Assembly (NCBI GenBank): GCA_945860375.1
Contig: CAMAQR010000014.1
Coordinates: 14,066 to 78,065 of the forward strand
DNA length: 64,000 bases
Reading direction: 5' to 3'
Origin: Pseudorhodobacter antarcticus
Lineage (GTDB): Bacteria > Pseudomonadota > Alphaproteobacteria > Rhodobacterales > Rhodobacteraceae
A program made the position numbers and the translations under genes. The notes beneath the pieces are model-generated. The model saw nothing but the letters and a program-made list of their open reading frames with translations. It made no database searches and was not told where the DNA came from. This document shows positions 56,367 to 64,000 of this stretch, piece after piece; within the stretch, counting starts at the first letter, position 1, and each line of letters opens with the position of its first letter.

Positions 56367-56451
56367 ATATTTGTAGCCTTACCGTTACAAAACCGGACTA
56401 GAGAGTCGCAGTGCCATCCTTGTTGGCCCGTTATTCACTTAGGAGCGACCC

Positions 56452-57507
56452 ATGCAAAGCATGAAAATCACTGTGTCGGTGCTGGCCATTCTGGCCGCGT
56501 CGGCAACTGTTGCCGCTGCTCGCGATCAGGTCCAAGTGACCGGTTCGTCCACCGTTCTGCCTTATTCGACCATCGTCGCCGAAGCGTTCGGCGAGAACTT
56601 CGATTTCCCGTCGCCGGTCGTTGAAGGCGGCGGTTCGGGTGCCGGCCGCAAGAAAATGTGCGAAGGCGTGGGCGAAAACACCGTCGACATCGCCAACTCG
56701 TCCTCGCGTATCTCCAAGTCGGACATCGAACTCTGCGCCACCAATGGCGTCACCGAGATCATGGAAATCCGCATCGGCTATGATGGCATCGTGTTCGCGT
56801 CCGACGTGAACGGGCCGGAATTCGCCTTCACCCCGGCGCAGATCTATGGCGCGATCGGTGCTCAGGTTGCCAAGGACGGCGCTCTGGTTGCCAACGCCAA
56901 CATGGCATGGAACGAAGTCGACGCCGCACTGCCGGCTCAGCCAATCCTGATGTTCGTTCCGGGCACCAAGCACGGCACCCGTGAAGTGTTCGACACCAAA
57001 GTGATCGTTGCGGGCTGCAAGGAAACCGGCGCGCATGACCTGTTCCTGGCCGTTGCTGAAGGCAAGGACGACAAGGAAAAGGCCGGCAACGCCGACAAAG
57101 CCTGCATGGAACTGCGCACCGACGGCAAGTCGGTCGACATCGACGGCGACTACACCGAGACCTTGGCCCGCATCGACGCTGACAAGACCGCCATCGGCGT
57201 GTTCGGTCTGTCGTTCTACCAGAACAACACCGACAAGCTGCGCGTCGCCACCATGGGCGGCGTGGTTCCTTCGGCCGAGTCGATCGCTTCGGCAGAATAC
57301 CCAGTGTCGCGTCCGCTGTACTTCTACGTGAAGAAAGCCCACATCGGCGTGATCCCCGGCCTGAAAGAGTTCATCACGTTCTTCGTGTCGGACGAGATGG
57401 CTGGCCCGGACGGCCCGCTGGCCGCTTATGGCCTGGTGTCTGACCCGGCATTGGCCGAGACTCAGGCAATGGTCGAAGCCGAGACCCCGATGGGTCCGCT
57501 GGAATAA
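56452..57507 (+). CDS. pstS: Phosphate ABC transporter substrate-binding protein
   Basis: Periplasmic phosphate receptor of 351 residues. It has a signal peptide (MKITVSVLAILAASATVAAA) and the phosphate-site motifs VTGSSTVLPYS, GGGSGAGRKKMC, IANSSSRIS and FVPGTKHGTREVF. TAGGAGCGA provides the ribosome site. It heads pstSCAB-phoU, and a terminator just after it allows more PstS than permease to be made. Confidence 0.95.
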   Translation: MQSMKITVSVLAILAASATVAAARDQVQVTGSSTVLPYSTIVAEAFGENFDFPSPVVEGGGSGAGRKKMCEGVGENTVDIANSSSRISKSDIELCATNGVTEIMEIRIGYDGIVFASDVNGPEFAFTPAQIYGAIGAQVAKDGALVANANMAWNEVDAALPAQPILMFVPGTKHGTREVFDTKVIVAGCKETGAHDLFLAVAEGKDDKEKAGNADKACMELRTDGKSVDIDGDYTETLARIDADKTAIGVFGLSFYQNNTDKLRVATMGGVVPSAESIASAEYPVSRPLYFYVKKAHIGVIPGLKEFITFFVSDEMAGPDGPLAAYGLVSDPALAETQAMVEAETPMGPLE

Positions 57508-57517
57508 GAACCGAACG

Positions 57518-57546
57518 AAGGGGCGCGGCGACGCGCCCCTTTTTCT
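57518..57546 (+). terminator. Terminator between pstS and pstC
   Basis: A perfect 9-bp stem (AGGGGCGCG 57519-57527 with CGCGCCCCT 57532-57540) with a four-base loop is followed by TTTTCT. It lies 11 bases past the pstS stop. Partial read-through would feed the permease genes. Confidence 0.85.
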
Positions 57547-57579
57547 ATAACCTTTCCCTTCATGCGAACAGGATGGCCG

Positions 57580-59040
57580 ATGTCTGTTCTTTTCTTGCTT
57601 CTCGTTGTGGCGGTTCTGGCGGCGGCTGCCTTTGTGCTGTGCCGTCAGCGGGTGATGGCCTCGGTTCAGGGCAATCCCAAGACGCTGCATTCCTTGCCGG
57701 TGTATTACGGCTGGCATGGCGCGCTGATGGTGCTGTTGCCGGCGCTGGGCGTTCTTGTGCTGTGGCTGCTGATCCAGCCGATGCTGATCGAAGGACGCAT
57801 CGCGGCGGATTTGCCGCCTGCCTTGGTCGCCGATGAAGCCGCAACGACGCTGGTGATGGCGGACGTGCGGCGGGTGGCGGCCGGTCTGGATGTTGCGGTC
57901 GACTCGGGCGTGATGACGGAAAAAGAGGCGGGAATGATCCGCACCGAGTTCACCAACGTGCGCGACCGGTTGGCAGGGGTCGGGGTGGCGCTGGGTTCGA
58001 CTGTTTCAAAAGAGGTTCTGGCGGCGGCACAGGATTACCGGGTGATGACCGCCTGGGGTGCCATGGGGCGGACCATTCTGGTCACTTTGCTGAGTGTTGC
58101 CGGGCTCATCTATGCGGTGATGGTCACCAACAAGGACTTCCGCGCCCGCAACCGGGTCGAGCAGGTCATCCTAGGGCTGCTGATTGCCGCGTCGTCCATC
58201 GCCATTCTGACCACCGTGGGCATCGTCTATTCGATGCTGACCGAGACTTTCAATTTCTTCTCACAGTACCCGTGGCAGGACTTCTTCTTCAGCCTGACTT
58301 GGTCGCCCAATTTCCGCGGCGACTCGGATCTGGGGATCATCCCGCTGATCTGGGGCACAATGTACATTTCGCTGATCTCGATGATCGTGTCGGTGCCGAT
58401 CGGGTTGTTCGCTGCAATCTATCTGGCGGAATACGCCAGCAAGAAGGTCCGGGCCTGGGTGAAGCCGCTGATCGAAGTGATCGCGGGGATCCCGACCGTG
58501 GTGTTCGGCCTGTTCGCGCTGGTCACCGTGGGCCCGATGCTTCGGGATTACTTCGCCGCCCCCCTCGGTCTGGGCGATAGCGGGTCGTCGGTGATGACTG
58601 CCGGTCTGGTGATCGGGATCATGAACATCCCCTTCATCAGTTCACTGTCCGACGACATCATCAACGCGGTGCCGCAGTCGTTGCGCGATGGCTCTCTGGG
58701 GCTCGGCGCGACCAAGTCGGAAACCATTCGGCAGGTGATCCTTCCCGCCGCCTTGCCCGGGATTGTCGGAGCCTGTCTGATGGCCGCAAGTCGCGCCATC
58801 GGCGAAACGATGATCGTGGTAATGGGGGCGGGGGCCGCTGCCAAGCTGAGCCTAAACCCGTTCGAGGCGATGACGACGATGACGGTGAAGATCGTGGGCC
58901 AGTTGACCGGCGACACCGACTTCAACTCGCCTGAAACGCTGGTGGCCTTTGCCCTTGGCATGACGCTGTTCGTGATCACCCTGGCGCTGAACATCGTGGC
59001 GCTGCTGGTTGTCCGCAAATATCGGGAGCAATACGATTGA
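57580..59040 (+). CDS. pstC: Phosphate ABC transporter permease PstC
   Basis: Permease of about 486 residues. The N-terminal third is an extension with two extra helices and a soluble part, common in alphaproteobacterial PstC. The core has the coupling loop DGSLGLGATKSETIRQVILP and IEVIAGIPTVVFGLFAL. ATG 57580 (MSVLFLLL) has AGGA eight bases upstream; ATG 57562 is possible. It overlaps pstA by four bases. Confidence 0.93.
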   Translation: MSVLFLLLVVAVLAAAAFVLCRQRVMASVQGNPKTLHSLPVYYGWHGALMVLLPALGVLVLWLLIQPMLIEGRIAADLPPALVADEAATTLVMADVRRVAAGLDVAVDSGVMTEKEAGMIRTEFTNVRDRLAGVGVALGSTVSKEVLAAAQDYRVMTAWGAMGRTILVTLLSVAGLIYAVMVTNKDFRARNRVEQVILGLLIAASSIAILTTVGIVYSMLTETFNFFSQYPWQDFFFSLTWSPNFRGDSDLGIIPLIWGTMYISLISMIVSVPIGLFAAIYLAEYASKKVRAWVKPLIEVIAGIPTVVFGLFALVTVGPMLRDYFAAPLGLGDSGSSVMTAGLVIGIMNIPFISSLSDDIINAVPQSLRDGSLGLGATKSETIRQVILPAALPGIVGACLMAASRAIGETMIVVMGAGAAAKLSLNPFEAMTTMTVKIVGQLTGDTDFNSPETLVAFALGMTLFVITLALNIVALLVVRKYREQYD

Positions 59041-60398
59041 ACGACGCAACCGCAGGCGGCACGGCCGCCCCCGCATTTTCGAAACCGAAATCGTCGTTGC
59101 TGGTGCAGACCGCCCTGATGAAGCGGCGCAATTCGGCCGAGCTACGGTTCAAGGCCTACGGGATTGCCGCGATTGCGATCAGTCTTGCGACGCTGGGCAT
59201 CATGTTGTGGACCATCATCGGTGACGGGGTGTCGGCGTTCTATCAGGCCAAGCTAAGTTTTCCGATGGCACTGACCGCCGAGACGCTGGACCCAGAGGGC
59301 AACCGCAACCGCGACGAGATGGGCAAGATCACCACGCTTGGCTATAACAAGGTGTTGGCGGCGGCTCTGAAGGCCGAACTTGACAGCAAAGGCATCGCCA
59401 TTGACGGGCAGTCCGAAAAGGACGTGGCCGACATGATCTCGAAGGACGCTGCAGGCGATCTGCGGGCGATGGTCTTGGCCAATCCCGAAATCGTGGGGAC
59501 GACGATTGACGCGACCGTGCTGGCGACGGGACGGATTGACGGCTACCTCAAGGGCCGGGTCACGATGGAAACCGCCGAGCGCGACAGCAACGTCACGCCC
59601 GAGCAGTTGCAACTGGCCGACAAGCTGCGCGACGCGGGCATCCTCGCGTCGGTGTTCAATTGGGACTTCATCACCTCGCCCGACGCATCTGACCAGCGCC
59701 CGGAGGCGGCCGGTCTGGGGGTCGCCATCATCGGGTCGGCCTACATGATGCTGATCGTGCTGATCACCTGTGTGCCGGTCGGGGTGGCCGCGTCGATCTA
59801 TCTGGAAGAGTTCGCGCCGAAGAACGCCTGGACCGATGCGGTGGAGGTCAACATCTCGAACCTCGCCGCTGTGCCGTCCATCGTGTTCGGCATCCTCGGT
59901 CTGGCGATCTTCATCAACTTTGCCGGGATGCCGAACTCGTCGTCGCTGGTGGGGGCGCTGGTGCTGTCGCTGATGACGCTGCCGACAATCATCATCGCCA
60001 CCCGCGCCAGCATCAAGGCGGTGCCGCCGTCGATCCGCGATGCGGCGCTGGGAATCGGCGCATCCAAGATGCAGACGGTCTTCCACCATGTGTTGCCGCT
60101 GGCGATGCCGGGGATCCTGACCGGGACCATTCTGGGTCTGGCCTCTGCGCTGGGGGAAACCGCACCGCTGCTGCTGATCGGGATGGTCGCCTTCGTGGAC
60201 AACTATCCTTCGGCCCCGGTTGAGGGCTTCCTTGATCCCGCCACTGCGCTTCCGGTGCAGGTCTATGGCTGGGCACAGCGAGCCGACCCGGCCTTCATTG
60301 AGCGCTCTTCCGGGGCGATCATCATTCTGCTGATCTTCCTCGTCGCGATGAACGTGTTGGCAATCATTCTGCGCCGCCGCTTCGAACGCCGCTGGTAA
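59037..60398 (+). CDS. pstA: Phosphate ABC transporter permease PstA
   Basis: Permease of 453 residues. Between the first helix and the core there is a soluble insert of about 150 residues, the DUF3333-type extension of alphaproteobacterial PstA. The core shows [20 protein letters not shown] and the coupling loop [20 protein letters not shown]. The start is a TTG overlapping the pstC stop by four bases (TTGA), which suggests coupled, reduced translation. Confidence 0.93.
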   Translation: MNDATAGGTAAPAFSKPKSSLLVQTALMKRRNSAELRFKAYGIAAIAISLATLGIMLWTIIGDGVSAFYQAKLSFPMALTAETLDPEGNRNRDEMGKITTLGYNKVLAAALKAELDSKGIAIDGQSEKDVADMISKDAAGDLRAMVLANPEIVGTTIDATVLATGRIDGYLKGRVTMETAERDSNVTPEQLQLADKLRDAGILASVFNWDFITSPDASDQRPEAAGLGVAIIGSAYMMLIVLITCVPVGVAASIYLEEFAPKNAWTDAVEVNISNLAAVPSIVFGILGLAIFINFAGMPNSSSLVGALVLSLMTLPTIIIATRASIKAVPPSIRDAALGIGASKMQTVFHHVLPLAMPGILTGTILGLASALGETAPLLLIGMVAFVDNYPSAPVEGFLDPATALPVQVYGWAQRADPAFIERSSGAIIILLIFLVAMNVLAIILRRRFERRW

Positions 60399-60420
60399 CC
60401 CGTCCTGGAAGGATCAAGAC

Positions 60421-61218
60421 TTGAACGATATGCGCATTGTGGAGCGGACCGTGGATACCCAGAGCAACAAGATTTCGGCCCGCAACGTGCAGGTCTATTA
60501 TGGGGCCAGCCATGCGATCAAGGATCTGAACGTCGATATCCTCGACAAGACCGTGACCGCGTTCATCGGGCCGTCGGGTTGCGGGAAATCTACGTTCCTG
60601 CGCTGCCTGAACCGGATGAACGACACGATCCCGATCTGCAGGGTCACGGGCGAGATCAAACTGGAAGGCGAGGATATCTACGACAAGCGGGTGGACCCGG
60701 TGCAGTTGCGCGCCAAGGTTGGGATGGTGTTCCAGAAGCCGAACCCGTTCCCCAAGTCGATCTATGACAATGTGTCCTATGGGCCGAAAATTCACGGACT
60801 GACGAAATCCAAGTCCGAGTTGGACAACATCGTTGAAGGTGCCTTGAAGCGGGCAGCATTGTGGAATGAAGTCAAAGACCGCCTTGATGCGCCGGGAACC
60901 AGCTTGTCTGGTGGTCAGCAACAGCGGTTGTGCATCGCACGCGCTGTCGCGACCTCGCCCGAAGTCTTGTTGATGGATGAGCCGTGCTCGGCACTGGACC
61001 CGATTGCAACGGCGCAGGTTGAGGAGTTGATTGACGAACTTCGCCGCCAGTTTGCCGTGGTAATTGTCACCCACTCGATGCAACAGGCAGCCCGTGTCAG
61101 CCAAAAGACTGCATTTTTCCACCTGGGCCACCTTGTTGAATACGGCAACACCGGCGACATCTTCACCTCGCCCACCGACCCAAGGACTGAAAGCTACATC
61201 ACTGGTCGGATCGGCTGA
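60421..61218 (+). CDS. pstB: Phosphate ABC transporter ATP-binding protein
   Basis: ATPase of 265 residues. Walker A is GPSGCGKS, the signature LSGGQQQR, Walker B VLLMDEP, and the PstB-specific [17 protein letters not shown] is present. The start is a TTG with AAGGA nine bases upstream; the ATG nine bases later would be too far from that site. It lies between pstA and phoU in the standard order. Confidence 0.95.
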   Translation: MNDMRIVERTVDTQSNKISARNVQVYYGASHAIKDLNVDILDKTVTAFIGPSGCGKSTFLRCLNRMNDTIPICRVTGEIKLEGEDIYDKRVDPVQLRAKVGMVFQKPNPFPKSIYDNVSYGPKIHGLTKSKSELDNIVEGALKRAALWNEVKDRLDAPGTSLSGGQQQRLCIARAVATSPEVLLMDEPCSALDPIATAQVEELIDELRRQFAVVIVTHSMQQAARVSQKTAFFHLGHLVEYGNTGDIFTSPTDPRTESYITGRIG

Positions 61219-61232
61219 GGGAGTAACATTCA

Positions 61233-61940
61233 ATGGTACAGGATTCACACATCGTTTCTTCCTTTGATCACGATCTGGAAGGACTGCAAGCGATGCTCAT
61301 GCGCATGGGAGGGCTGGTTGAAGCAGCCCTCACCAGAGCCGTAGAGGCATTGGAGGCAGGTGACATCTCAGTTGCCGACGAGGTCATTGCAAATGACCGT
61401 GCGGTGGACGGGCTGGATGAACAGATCAACATCGAAGCTGCCCGAATCCTTGCCACCCGCGCCCCGACAGCCTCTGACTTGCGGATGGTCCTGTCAGTCA
61501 TGCGTGCGTCGACAAATCTTGAACGGGTTGGCGATTACGCGAAGAACGTCGCCAAACGGACAAAGGTGCTTTCGGGTTCAAGCGGCCATACGGCGGTTGT
61601 TGGCACCATTCGTGCCATGGCGAAAGTTGTGACCGTCATGCTTGATGAGGCGCTCAGTGCCTTGGTTCAAAGGGATGCTGTATTGGCTGCGGCTGTAAGG
61701 GCGCGTGATGTGGACGTTGACCGCATCTACAACGACGTGTTCCGCACGCTTTTGGAAGATATGACGCGTGATCCGGCGATTGGTTCGGCCATCACGCACT
61801 TGCATTTCATCGCCAAGAATATCGAGCGCGCCGGTGATCACGCCACAGGTATTGCGGAACAAGCAATCTACCTTGTTTCAGGAAGCCTGCCCACAGATGA
61901 TCGCCCGAAATCAAGCGCGATGTCAGCAGGCGTGGTTTAA
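61233..61940 (+). CDS. phoU: Phosphate signalling protein PhoU
   Basis: A helical protein of 235 residues that couples the Pst transporter to the PhoR sensor. It has the two repeated metal-binding segments of the family: RASTNLERVGDYAKNVAKR and HFIAKNIERAGDHATGIAE. GGGAG precedes the ATG, 14 bases after pstB. phoB usually follows in related genomes, but here the next sequence is an insertion-sequence remnant. Confidence 0.95.
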   Translation: MVQDSHIVSSFDHDLEGLQAMLMRMGGLVEAALTRAVEALEAGDISVADEVIANDRAVDGLDEQINIEAARILATRAPTASDLRMVLSVMRASTNLERVGDYAKNVAKRTKVLSGSSGHTAVVGTIRAMAKVVTVMLDEALSALVQRDAVLAAAVRARDVDVDRIYNDVFRTLLEDMTRDPAIGSAITHLHFIAKNIERAGDHATGIAEQAIYLVSGSLPTDDRPKSSAMSAGVV

Positions 61941-62120
61941 GCACAGAACCCATCAATTTGATTGCCCGACCGAGATTTTGTTGCTTGCCCCGATCGGCGT
62001 TATTCCGGAACCCTGACCGTCGGGGATTCACATTACGTCCCTGCGGTTGGACGGTAAGCGCTGCGTCAGCCCCATGAGTATGGTAATCCCCCCAGTTTAC
62101 AACGGGTTGCAGTCGTAGAA
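61941..62120. other. Short gap after phoU
   Basis: About 180 bases without a gene. No clear terminator was found, and the phoB gene often found here is absent. Confidence 0.4.
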
Positions 62121-62640
62121 CTTATGCGGCCATTTTCAGTTTCCGGGCGAGTGTTGCCCCGCCGATGCCCCGTTTCCCGGCAATGGTCTGCGTGCAAACC
62201 ATGAGAGGGATGTTCGGGCGGTCGTTGTTGTAGGTCCATAGCCACTGCGTGGCGTGGTCTTGGGCCTTCCGTTGGCCGGCAGGCGATCGCCCGCAATCGC
62301 CGTAAGGCGATGTGGTTTCGATTATGTGTTCCGGGCCGTTATCCACCCAAATGGTACCGGGCTAGCCCCGCCATTCGATGTGGAGGAGGGTTAGGAAACG
62401 GTCCGGGGGACTGTTTTTCCGACGACGAATCAAGACTCCGGATCACGCGCTCTGCGGGCAGCGAGAAGTCGACCTCGACGCCCAGCCCTTCGCGATTAAA
62501 GTCCTTTACAGTGGTTGAAGACAAACACCTGCCAGGCAACGCATCCAACACGTTCAACAACCGAAAAGCGCGGTCATCGCCGAAGCGATCAGCCATGAAG
62601 TCCACTGGCGATCATCCCTCGCCAGTGTCACTCGGACCAT
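62121..62640 (-). pseudogene. Decayed IS3-family orfB
   Basis: The catalytic C-terminal half of an IS3 transposase is spread over several minus-strand frames: [20 protein letters not shown], then [31 protein letters not shown] and AQDHATQWLWTYNNDRPN, ending near KLKMAA. Frameshifts, a stop, and an extra stretch of about 13 codons between NVLD and DFNREG ([12 protein letters not shown]) inactivate it. The upstream part is cut off by the IS1111-type element at 62644. Confidence 0.75.
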
Positions 62641-62657
62641 GTATGGATGGCTCCTGC

Positions 62658-62900
62658 GTGGCAAGGGGGTTGTGGTTTTCAGGCGTCTGGTCGGTTGCGG
62701 CCATGTATTCGGTGTCTGAACTGCGGTTTTACCCGCGCACCATGATGAATTCCGCGTGGATTTGGTCCCAATCAATGGCGCGCGCTGCGTTGCGCTTCGG
62801 TCCGAACGGGGTGTCCGCATCCTTTTGTCCGTCAGTTTGCCATCATCTCACTTTGCACCTTACCATCTCTTTTCGGCCCAGGATGGACCGTAGTCCTCTC
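62658..62900 (-). ncRNA. Predicted guide (seek/bridge) RNA region of the IS1111-type element
   Basis: This 243-base arm lies between the transposase stop and the 3' inverted repeat and has no supported gene. IS1111-group elements are known to encode their target-guiding RNA here. Two short segments equal the flanking DNA: ATCAATGGCG at 62771-62780 equals 63991-64000, and CCATGTAT at 62701-62708 equals 62637-62644. Both include the putative AT core. Exact RNA ends are not visible. Confidence 0.45.
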
Positions 62901-63911
62901 TCAGCCGGGCGTGGCCCGGTAGCTTTCGCCGGTTTTGAGCAAGGCCCAGACCGTTCGCGCCATGCGCCCAGCGAGGGCAATTGCCACCAGCTTCACGGGT
63001 TTGCGCTGCAGCATCTTCCACAGCCAGTCTTCGCCCGCGGGCTTGCGGCTGCGGTGAGTGATCTGGGCGAGCGCCCCAAGATAGAGCAGCCGCCGCAGAT
63101 AGCGGTTGCCCATCTTGGTTATCTTACCCAGTTTCTCCTTGCCGCCGCTGGAATGAGGTTTGGGTGTAAGACCTATCCAAGCGGCAAGGTCACGCGCTTC
63201 TTTGAAGTTCGACACATTCGGCACGCTGGCGGCGATTGCGCTGGCGGTGATCGGGCCGATACCGGGAACGGTTTGTAGGCGCCTGGCCACTGCGTCCCTT
63301 TGCGCCTCGGCCTTGATGTCAGTGGTGATAGCCTCGATTCGCTCATGCGTGTCATGGAGCTGATCGGCCAGAACCTGGATGGACTGGCGCGCCGGTGCAG
63401 GCAGGCTCGCCGCTTCGGCCAAGCTCAGAGGGCGCCCGACATTGTGAACCCCCTTGGCTGTGACGATACCGAACTCGCCCAAGTGAGCGCGAATGGCGTT
63501 GGAGAGCTGGGTCTGCTGGCGCACCAGAAAGTCCCGGGCGCGGTGGGTCATCAGGGTTGCCTGCTGATCCTCGGTCTTGACCGGCACGAACCGCATGCTC
63601 GGCCGCGTCACCGCTTCACAAATCGCTTCCGCATCAATCGCATCGGTCTTGCCGCGCTTGACATAGGGCTTGACGTAAGACGGCGGCATCAGGCGTACCT
63701 CGTGCCCTGACCTCGCCAGTTCCCGCGCCCAGTAATGCGCCCCGGCACAGGCTTCCATGCCGATCAGGCAGGGGGTGAGCCCAGCGAAGAACGCCAGCAT
63801 CTGGCTGCGCCGCACCTGTCGGCGCAGGACTACCTTTCCGTCACCGCTGACGGCGTGAACCTGAAAAACACTCTTGGCAAGGTCGATGCCGATTGTGGTA
63901 ATCTCTTGCAT
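62901..63911 (-). CDS. IS110-family (IS1111-type) transposase
   Basis: A DEDD recombinase of 336 residues, full length. The N-terminal RuvC-like part begins GIDLAKSVFQVHAV and includes GMEACAGAHYWARELA and the acidic KTDAIDAEAI. The C-terminal Tnp20-type part has LQTVPGIGPITASAIAASVP and AAWIGLTPKPHSSGGKEKLG with the conserved serine. Its ribosome site AAGGAG and start codon lie inside one arm of a 12-bp inverted repeat whose partner is the element's own end. Confidence 0.92.
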   Translation of the reverse strand: MQEITTIGIDLAKSVFQVHAVSGDGKVVLRRQVRRSQMLAFFAGLTPCLIGMEACAGAHYWARELARSGHEVRLMPPSYVKPYVKRGKTDAIDAEAICEAVTRPSMRFVPVKTEDQQATLMTHRARDFLVRQQTQLSNAIRAHLGEFGIVTAKGVHNVGRPLSLAEAASLPAPARQSIQVLADQLHDTHERIEAITTDIKAEAQRDAVARRLQTVPGIGPITASAIAASVPNVSNFKEARDLAAWIGLTPKPHSSGGKEKLGKITKMGNRYLRRLLYLGALAQITHRSRKPAGEDWLWKMLQRKPVKLVAIALAGRMARTVWALLKTGESYRATPG

Positions 63912-63986
63912 GGATGGCTCCTTGGCTTGGGCTCAATTGAAAACCCCACTATGGCGCATCGCGACGCCGGGAGCAGGAGCCATCCA
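63909..63986 (-). promoter_or_regulatory. Leader hairpin that can hide the transposase ribosome site
   Basis: Upstream of the transposase, TGGATGGCTCCT (minus 63986-63975) can pair perfectly with AGGAGCCATCCA (minus 63922-63911) across a 52-base loop. The second arm contains the ribosome site AGGAG and ends at the A of the ATG. A transcript entering from outside the element would fold this way; one starting inside the loop would not. Confidence 0.6.
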
Positions 63987-64000
63987 CACCATCAATGGCG

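Larger units (their letters stand above)
62644..63990 (-). mobile_element. IS110-family, IS1111-group insertion sequence, apparently complete
   Basis: An element of about 1.35 kb with one intact transposase. Perfect 14-bp subterminal inverted repeats are present: TGGATGGCTCCTGC at 62644-62657 and GCAGGAGCCATCCA at 63973-63986. Subterminal repeats and a long non-coding arm downstream of the transposase are features of the IS1111 group. An AT dinucleotide at each edge (62643-62644 and 63991-63992) could be the exchange core, giving a predicted empty site CGCCATTG-AT-ACATGG. It sits in an IS3 relic. The right edge is only ten bases from the window end. Confidence 0.8.

Overview
The window reads as a high-GC alphaproteobacterium of the Rhodobacteraceae (roseobacter) type. 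The evidence is gene content and order: a xanthorhodopsin-like rhodopsin with a retinal cluster, a taurine-to-sulfate cluster (tpa, tauR, xsc, tauZ, ackA, soeABC), a PstA with a long N-terminal insert, and several decayed insertion sequences. No tRNA, rRNA, CRISPR array or replication origin was seen.

Layout. 0-8 kb: a LysR regulator, then a green-type proton-pumping rhodopsin, a strong terminator, and a tightly overlapping crtE-crtI-crtB-crtY-blh operon that makes beta-carotene and cleaves it to retinal. 8-14 kb: an IS66-like scrap, an SDR dehydrogenase, and a polyamine-type ABC transporter facing a LuxR-type regulator. 14-16.5 kb: an insertion-sequence graveyard with IS30, IS110 and IS3 remnants. 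16.5-22.3 kb: a BMP-type nucleoside/nucleobase ABC importer with a cytosine-deaminase-like enzyme. 22.5-37.1 kb: a long minus-strand block. Taurine is deaminated by Tpa, sulfoacetaldehyde is cleaved by Xsc to acetyl phosphate and sulfite, AckA can make ATP, TauZ may export sulfoxyanions, and SoeABC oxidises sulfite to sulfate at the membrane. A small-molecule kinase and a dimethylglycine/sarcosine-dehydrogenase-like flavoprotein follow directly.

37-42.3 kb: a sulfotransferase-like gene broken by one stop codon, a Rieske oxygenase with an overlapping nitrilase-family hydrolase, a frameshifted Rrf2 regulator and a beta-lactamase-fold esterase. 42.3-53.8 kb: the xylose operon xylF-H-G-B-A with divergent xylR. 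It runs on into a vanadium-haloperoxidase-like protein and a CRTAC1/FG-GAP protein, followed by a hybrid gene that joins half of a membrane-fusion protein to half of an ABC ATPase. 53.9-55.3 kb: manC for GDP-mannose. 56.3-61.9 kb: a phosphate-starvation operon pstS-C-A-B-phoU with a candidate Pho box. 61.9-64 kb: an IS3 remnant interrupted by an apparently intact IS110-family (IS1111-group) element.

The points most worth following are in the IS1111 element, whose short 5' leader can hide the transposase start site and whose 3' non-coding arm carries short matches to both flanks, as expected for an RNA guide. Others are the antenna-type fenestration glycine in the rhodopsin, TauR-like boxes at tpa and tauR, the haloperoxidase/CRTAC1 pair coupled to xylA, and three clear gene-decay events.
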